DNA from: Aldehydirespirator sp965261105
GTDB lineage: Bacteria; Actinomycetota; Acidimicrobiia; Acidimicrobiales; Aldehydirespiratoraceae
DNA: 64,000 nucleotides
NCBI GenBank assembly: GCA_965261105.1
Contig: CBDHCM010000006.1
Coordinates: 868,001 to 932,000, forward strand
Direction of reading: 5' to 3'
A model generated the notes under the pieces. It ran no database searches. It was not told the DNA's origin and saw only the letters and a list, made by a program, of their open reading frames with translations. This document shows, in pieces, positions 60,447 through 64,000 of this stretch. Every line of letters starts with the position of its first letter. Within the stretch, counting starts at the first letter, position 1. Both the position numbers and the translations under genes were made by a program.

Positions 60447-62600
60447 ATGGGTACCGGGTCGTCCGTGAAGATCCGCACCGACATACGGGTCGAGGGCATG
60501 ACCTGCGGCGCGTGCGCCTCACGTGTGGAGACGGCGCTTCAAGGCGCGGACGGAGTGTTCGATGCTCGAGTGAACTTCGCTTCGAGCCGGGCGACGGTCC
60601 TGCATGACGGCACGATCGACGATCTGATCCTGCGCCGAGTGGTCGAGGGGGCCGGGTACTCGGCGCCCGCGCAAGCCGAAGCCGAAGTCGACGGCGGATC
60701 CGAGAGGCGACGGATAGTGAGTCTGCGCCGCCGCTTCGTTGTGGCACTCGTGGCCGGCGCCCCGGTGCTGGTGGTCTCGATGCTGCCGCCGCTCCGCTTC
60801 GACGGCTGGCGTTGGGCCGCGCTGGTGGCATCGGCGGTGGTGGTGTTCGGCTCGGGGTGGGGCTTCCACCGGGCCGCGGTGCGCAACCTCCGCCACCGGG
60901 CGGCCACGATGGACACGCTGGTTTCGCTGGGCACCACCGCGGCCTGGGCCTGGTCGGCGGTGGTGCTGCTGGCAGGCATCGACGACGGTCACGTCTACTT
61001 CGAGACCGGCGCGGTGATCGTGGCTCTCGTGCTGTTGGGCAAGTGGCTGGAGGCCCGGGCCACCCGCCGCTCGGGTGAGGCGTTGCGGGCCCTGGCCAAG
61101 CTCGGTGCCGCTACCGCCCGCCTCGCCGACGGAACGGAGATCCCGACGGCCGACCTTGCCGTGGGCATGCTCTTCATCGTGCGACCGGGCGAGCGGATCG
61201 CCACCGACGGCACCGTGGTGAGCGGCGCCTCGGCGGTGGACATGTCGATGGTCACCGGCGAGCCCGTGCCGGTGGAGGTGGCGTCCGGCGACGAGGTGAT
61301 CGGGGCCACCGTCAACGCCGACGGCACCCTGGAGGTGGAGGCCACCCGGGTGGGCGCCGACACCGCCCTGGCCCAGATCGTGCGCCTGGTGGACGAGGCC
61401 CAGGGGGGTCGGGCCGCGGTGCAGCGGCTCGCCGACCGGGTGGCCGGCGTTTTCGTCCCTGCGGTCGTGGTGGTGGCCGCGGTCACCCTCGGGGTCTGGT
61501 TCGGCGTGGGATCGGCCCCGTCGGAGGCCTTCACCGCGGCGGTGGCGGTGCTGATCATCTCATGCCCCTGCGCACTGGGGCTGGCCACGCCGTTGGCGGT
61601 GATGGTGGGCACCGGCCGGGGCGCTCAGCTCGGGGTCATCATCAAGGGCGCCGAGGTCCTCGAGGACACCCGCCTGGTGGACGCGGTGGTGCTCGACAAG
61701 ACCGGCACCGTCACCGAGGGCCGCCTGGCAGTGGTCGACGCGGTGGGGACAGCAGGCGCGGACGTCACCGCGCTCGGCCTGCTGGCGGGTGCGCTGGAGT
61801 CCCGCTCGGAGCATCCGGTCGGCGCTGCCATCGCCCGGCGCTGGCCATCGGCCCGAGCCGTCACCGACTTCTTGAACCACCCCGGTGTGGGGGTTGTGGG
61901 GCGGGTAGGCGGCGCCCAGCTTCGTGTCGGGCGGCGACCTCTGTTCGACGAGATCCCCGCCGAACTTGAGGAGGCCCTGGTTGAAGCCGAGGCTGCTGGG
62001 AACACGGCGGTGCTGATCGGTCGGGGAGCGGCCGCGGAGGCCGTGGCGGCGCTGGCCGACACGGTCAAGCCCACTTCGAGCCAAGCGGTGCAGGAACTGC
62101 GAGCCATGGGCCTGGAGGTGTCGCTGCTGACCGGTGACAACAGCCGCACCGCTCGCTCGGTCGGCGATGCGATCGGGGTGAGCGACGTGACCGCCGAGGT
62201 TCTTCCCGGCGACAAGGCCGATGTGGTGGTGAAGCTCCAGGAGGCCGGCAAGCGTGTCGCCGTGGTGGGCGACGGCATCAACGACGCACCGGCTCTGGCC
62301 CAGGCCGACCTCGGCATCGCGATGGGAACCGGCGCCGACGTGGCCGTCGAGGCCTCCGATCTGACCATCGTCGGCGGCGACCTGAGAGCGGTGCCCGACG
62401 CCATAGCACTGTCGCGCCGCACGCTGGCCACCATCAAGGCCAACCTGTTCTGGGCCTTCGCCTACAACGTGGCCGCCATCCCGCTGGCCGCCACCGGAGT
62501 GCTCGACCCCATGGCCGCCGCCGCCGCGATGGGCGCGTCGTCGCTGTTCGTGGTGACCAACAGCCTGCGCCTGCGCCGCTTCCGCTCGATCCGCTCGTAG
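60447..62600 (+). CDS. Heavy-metal P1B-type ATPase, copper-transporting (CopA-like)
   Basis: The 717-residue protein starts with one heavy-metal-binding domain (GMTCGACASRVETAL, about residue 17). It has the membrane CPC motif (ISCPCALGLATPLAVM, about residue 373), the phosphorylation site LDKTGTVTEG, SEHPVGAAI with the family HP motif, and GDGINDAPALAQADLGIAMG. The CPC motif with terminal membrane helices indicates Cu(I) export. ATG 60447 has TAGGAT just upstream, which could be the -10 of a leaderless transcript. No CsoR-type regulator is nearby. Confidence 0.9.
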   Translation: MGTGSSVKIRTDIRVEGMTCGACASRVETALQGADGVFDARVNFASSRATVLHDGTIDDLILRRVVEGAGYSAPAQAEAEVDGGSERRRIVSLRRRFVVALVAGAPVLVVSMLPPLRFDGWRWAALVASAVVVFGSGWGFHRAAVRNLRHRAATMDTLVSLGTTAAWAWSAVVLLAGIDDGHVYFETGAVIVALVLLGKWLEARATRRSGEALRALAKLGAATARLADGTEIPTADLAVGMLFIVRPGERIATDGTVVSGASAVDMSMVTGEPVPVEVASGDEVIGATVNADGTLEVEATRVGADTALAQIVRLVDEAQGGRAAVQRLADRVAGVFVPAVVVVAAVTLGVWFGVGSAPSEAFTAAVAVLIISCPCALGLATPLAVMVGTGRGAQLGVIIKGAEVLEDTRLVDAVVLDKTGTVTEGRLAVVDAVGTAGADVTALGLLAGALESRSEHPVGAAIARRWPSARAVTDFLNHPGVGVVGRVGGAQLRVGRRPLFDEIPAELEEALVEAEAAGNTAVLIGRGAAAEAVAALADTVKPTSSQAVQELRAMGLEVSLLTGDNSRTARSVGDAIGVSDVTAEVLPGDKADVVVKLQEAGKRVAVVGDGINDAPALAQADLGIAMGTGADVAVEASDLTIVGGDLRAVPDAIALSRRTLATIKANLFWAFAYNVAAIPLAATGVLDPMAAAAAMGASSLFVVTNSLRLRRFRSIRS

Positions 62601-62638
62601 CTGGCTGCCCGGTCCGGCCGACCAGCGTCTACGAGATC

Positions 62639-62657
62639 TGTTATAGGCTCTAACAGC
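62639..62657. promoter_or_regulatory. Inverted repeat upstream of xsc
   Basis: CTGTTA and TAACAG flank the seven bases TAGGCTC, a perfect 6-7-6 inverted repeat in an otherwise GC-rich gap, 55 bases before the xsc start. It may be an operator for a GntR- or similar-type regulator of sulphonate use, or part of the terminator of the preceding ATPase gene. Confidence 0.5.
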
Positions 62658-62711
62658 CTGGCCCGGTGCACGCCGGGCATTGGAACTTGCGGCCGACGGA
62701 GGAACGCAGAG

Positions 62712-64000
62712 ATGACCCGTATGACCCCAAGCGAGGCGTTTGTGGAGACGATGGCGGCCCACGGCGTCGACACCATCTTCGGCATCATGGGCAGCGCCTT
62801 CATGGACGCCATGGACATCTTCGAGCCGGCCGGCATCGAGCTTGTGCCGGTGGTCCACGAGCAGGGCGCGGCCCACATGGCCGACGGGTTCAGCCGGGTG
62901 TCGGGCCGCCACGGTGTGGTCATCGGCCAGAACGGCCCGGGCATCTCCAACTGCGTCACCGCCGTGGCCGCGGCCTTCTGGGCCCACAGCCCAGTGGTGG
63001 TCGTCACGCCCGAGGCGGGGACCATGGGCATAGGCCTGGGCGGCTTTCAGGAGGCCAACCAACTGCCGATGTTCGAGGAGTTCACCAAGTACCAGGGCCA
63101 CGTCAACAACGAGCACCGCATGGCCGAGCTCACCGCCCGCTGCTTCGACCGGGCCCTGTCGGAGATGGGTCCGACCCAGCTCAACATCCCCCGGGACCGC
63201 TTCTACGGCGACATCGACGCGGACATCCCGGCCCCGCAGCGCCTCGATCGGGGCGCCGGCGGCGACCGGACCCTCAACGAGGCCGCCGAGCTGCTGGCTG
63301 GAGCAGAGTTCCCGGTGATGATCTCGGGCGGGGGAGTGGTGATGGGCGACGCCATGGCCGAGACGGTGGCCCTCGCCGAGCGCCTCGGCTGCCCGGTGGT
63401 GAACAGCTACCTGCACAACGACTCGTTCCCGGCCTCGCACCCCCTGTGGTGCGGTCCGCTCGGCTACCAGGGCTCGAAGGCGGCGATGCGCCTCATCTCG
63501 CGGGCCGACGTGGTGCTGGCCCTCGGCACCCGCCTCGGCCCGTTCGGCACCCTGCCCCAGCACGGCCTCGACTACTGGCCGACCGAGGCCAGGGTCATCC
63601 AGGTCGACGCCGACTCCAAGATGCTCGGGCTCGTCAAGCGCATCGACGTGGGCATCTGCGGCGACGCCGGCGCAGCCGCGGCCGCCATAACCCGGCGCCT
63701 CGCGGGCCGGGTTGTGGCCTGCGACGCCACCCGGACCCAGCGGGCCGCCGACATCGCCGCCGACAAGGCCGAATGGGAGTCTGAACTCGACGACTGGACC
63801 GAGGAGACCGACGACTTCAGCGTGGACATGATCAAGCAGGCCGCGGCCGAGTCCGACGACTGGATGCACCCCCGCCAGGTGCTGCGCGAGCTTGAGAGGG
63901 CGATGCCGGAGCGGGTGATGGTGTCCACCGACATCGGCAACATCAACTCGGTGGCCAACAGCTACCTGCGCTTCGAGGAGCCCCGGTCGTTCTTCGCGGC
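62712..64000 (+). CDS. xsc: Sulfoacetaldehyde acetyltransferase (partial, runs off window)
   Basis: The first 429 residues of a thiamine-diphosphate enzyme are present. It begins TPSEAFVETMAAHGVDTIFGIMGSAFMDAMDIF, with the cofactor Glu in VVHEQGAAHMADGFSR and then GQNGPGISNCVTAVAAAFWAHSPVV, characteristic of Xsc. Xsc turns sulfoacetaldehyde and phosphate into acetyl phosphate and sulphite, the central step in taurine and related sulphonate use. GGAGGA lies eight bases before ATG 62712. The C-terminal ThDP domain and following genes lie beyond the window. Confidence 0.9.
   Translation, partial: MTRMTPSEAFVETMAAHGVDTIFGIMGSAFMDAMDIFEPAGIELVPVVHEQGAAHMADGFSRVSGRHGVVIGQNGPGISNCVTAVAAAFWAHSPVVVVTPEAGTMGIGLGGFQEANQLPMFEEFTKYQGHVNNEHRMAELTARCFDRALSEMGPTQLNIPRDRFYGDIDADIPAPQRLDRGAGGDRTLNEAAELLAGAEFPVMISGGGVVMGDAMAETVALAERLGCPVVNSYLHNDSFPASHPLWCGPLGYQGSKAAMRLISRADVVLALGTRLGPFGTLPQHGLDYWPTEARVIQVDADSKMLGLVKRIDVGICGDAGAAAAAITRRLAGRVVACDATRTQRAADIAADKAEWESELDDWTEETDDFSVDMIKQAAAESDDWMHPRQVLRELERAMPERVMVSTDIGNINSVANSYLRFEEPRSFFA

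Noticed and set aside
61560..63869. Minus-strand frame opposite copA and xsc
   Set aside because: It overlaps two certain genes and has shadow composition.

Overview
The window is high-GC DNA (roughly two thirds G+C by eye) with dense genes on both strands, many GTG starts and frequent ATGA stop/start overlaps. Gene content (FMN and FAD oxidases, DUF849, molybdenum hydroxylase, Xsc, DUF2236, COG2307/2308) suggests an actinomycetote, plausibly an Acidimicrobiia-like marine or host-associated lineage. The lineage is inference; no rRNA gene or other phylogenetic marker beyond ProS is present.

Layout. 1-8.2 kb is a defence and toxin-antitoxin region on the minus strand: a type I restriction operon (hsdM fused to a PIN domain, a small antitoxin-like gene, an hsdS broken by one amber codon, and hsdR running off the edge), a Panacea (SocA-like) antitoxin between two copies of a GNAT 3' end, a C45 acyltransferase, and a HicA-like toxin. 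8.4-12.7 kb has an FAD oxidase, a class III aminotransferase and a DUF4143 ATPase preceded by palindromic tandem repeats. 12.7-17.9 kb has a decayed metallo-beta-lactamase gene, DUF1015-serA, folD and a class II aldolase. 17.9-20.7 kb has rmuC and an AbiEi/DUF559 protein. 20.7-37.3 kb is a one-carbon block: methylenetetrahydrofolate reductase, formate-THF ligase, dimethylglycine/sarcosine dehydrogenase, ETF, an IclR regulator, proS, a beta-keto-acid cleavage enzyme, an NAD-linked formate dehydrogenase and a hydratase. 37.4-50 kb holds an FMN oxidase, a dienelactone hydrolase, a degraded COG2308/COG2307/transglutaminase cluster, twin MFS transporters, an esterase, a D-aminoacylase-like protein, a truncated haemoglobin and a DinG-like helicase. 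50-64 kb holds DUF2236, a fused nuclease/methyltransferase, a three-subunit molybdenum hydroxylase with a MoaD-like protein, a small possible toxin-antitoxin pair, hisC, a copper-type P-ATPase and the start of xsc.

How the genes fit together. Dimethylglycine or sarcosine dehydrogenase would pass electrons to ETF and methyl groups to THF. FolD would oxidise methylene-THF to formyl-THF. Formate-THF ligase run in reverse would give ATP and formate, and formate dehydrogenase would give CO2 and NADH. A composite palindrome (TTCCG-N5-CGGAA next to CGGAAC-R-TTCCG) lies in both divergent promoter regions (serA/folD and fhs/dehydrogenase), so these genes look like one regulon; the IclR gene is a natural candidate regulator.

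The most striking items are: (1) a formate dehydrogenase whose catalytic subunit reads through an in-frame TGA as selenocysteine, followed by a SECIS-like hairpin; (2) the same subunit split and permuted, with its N-terminal iron-sulphur part encoded separately at the end of the operon; (3) the HsdM-PIN fusion with an antitoxin-like gene inside the restriction operon; and (4) several genes with internal deletions, suggesting ongoing gene decay or assembly problems.
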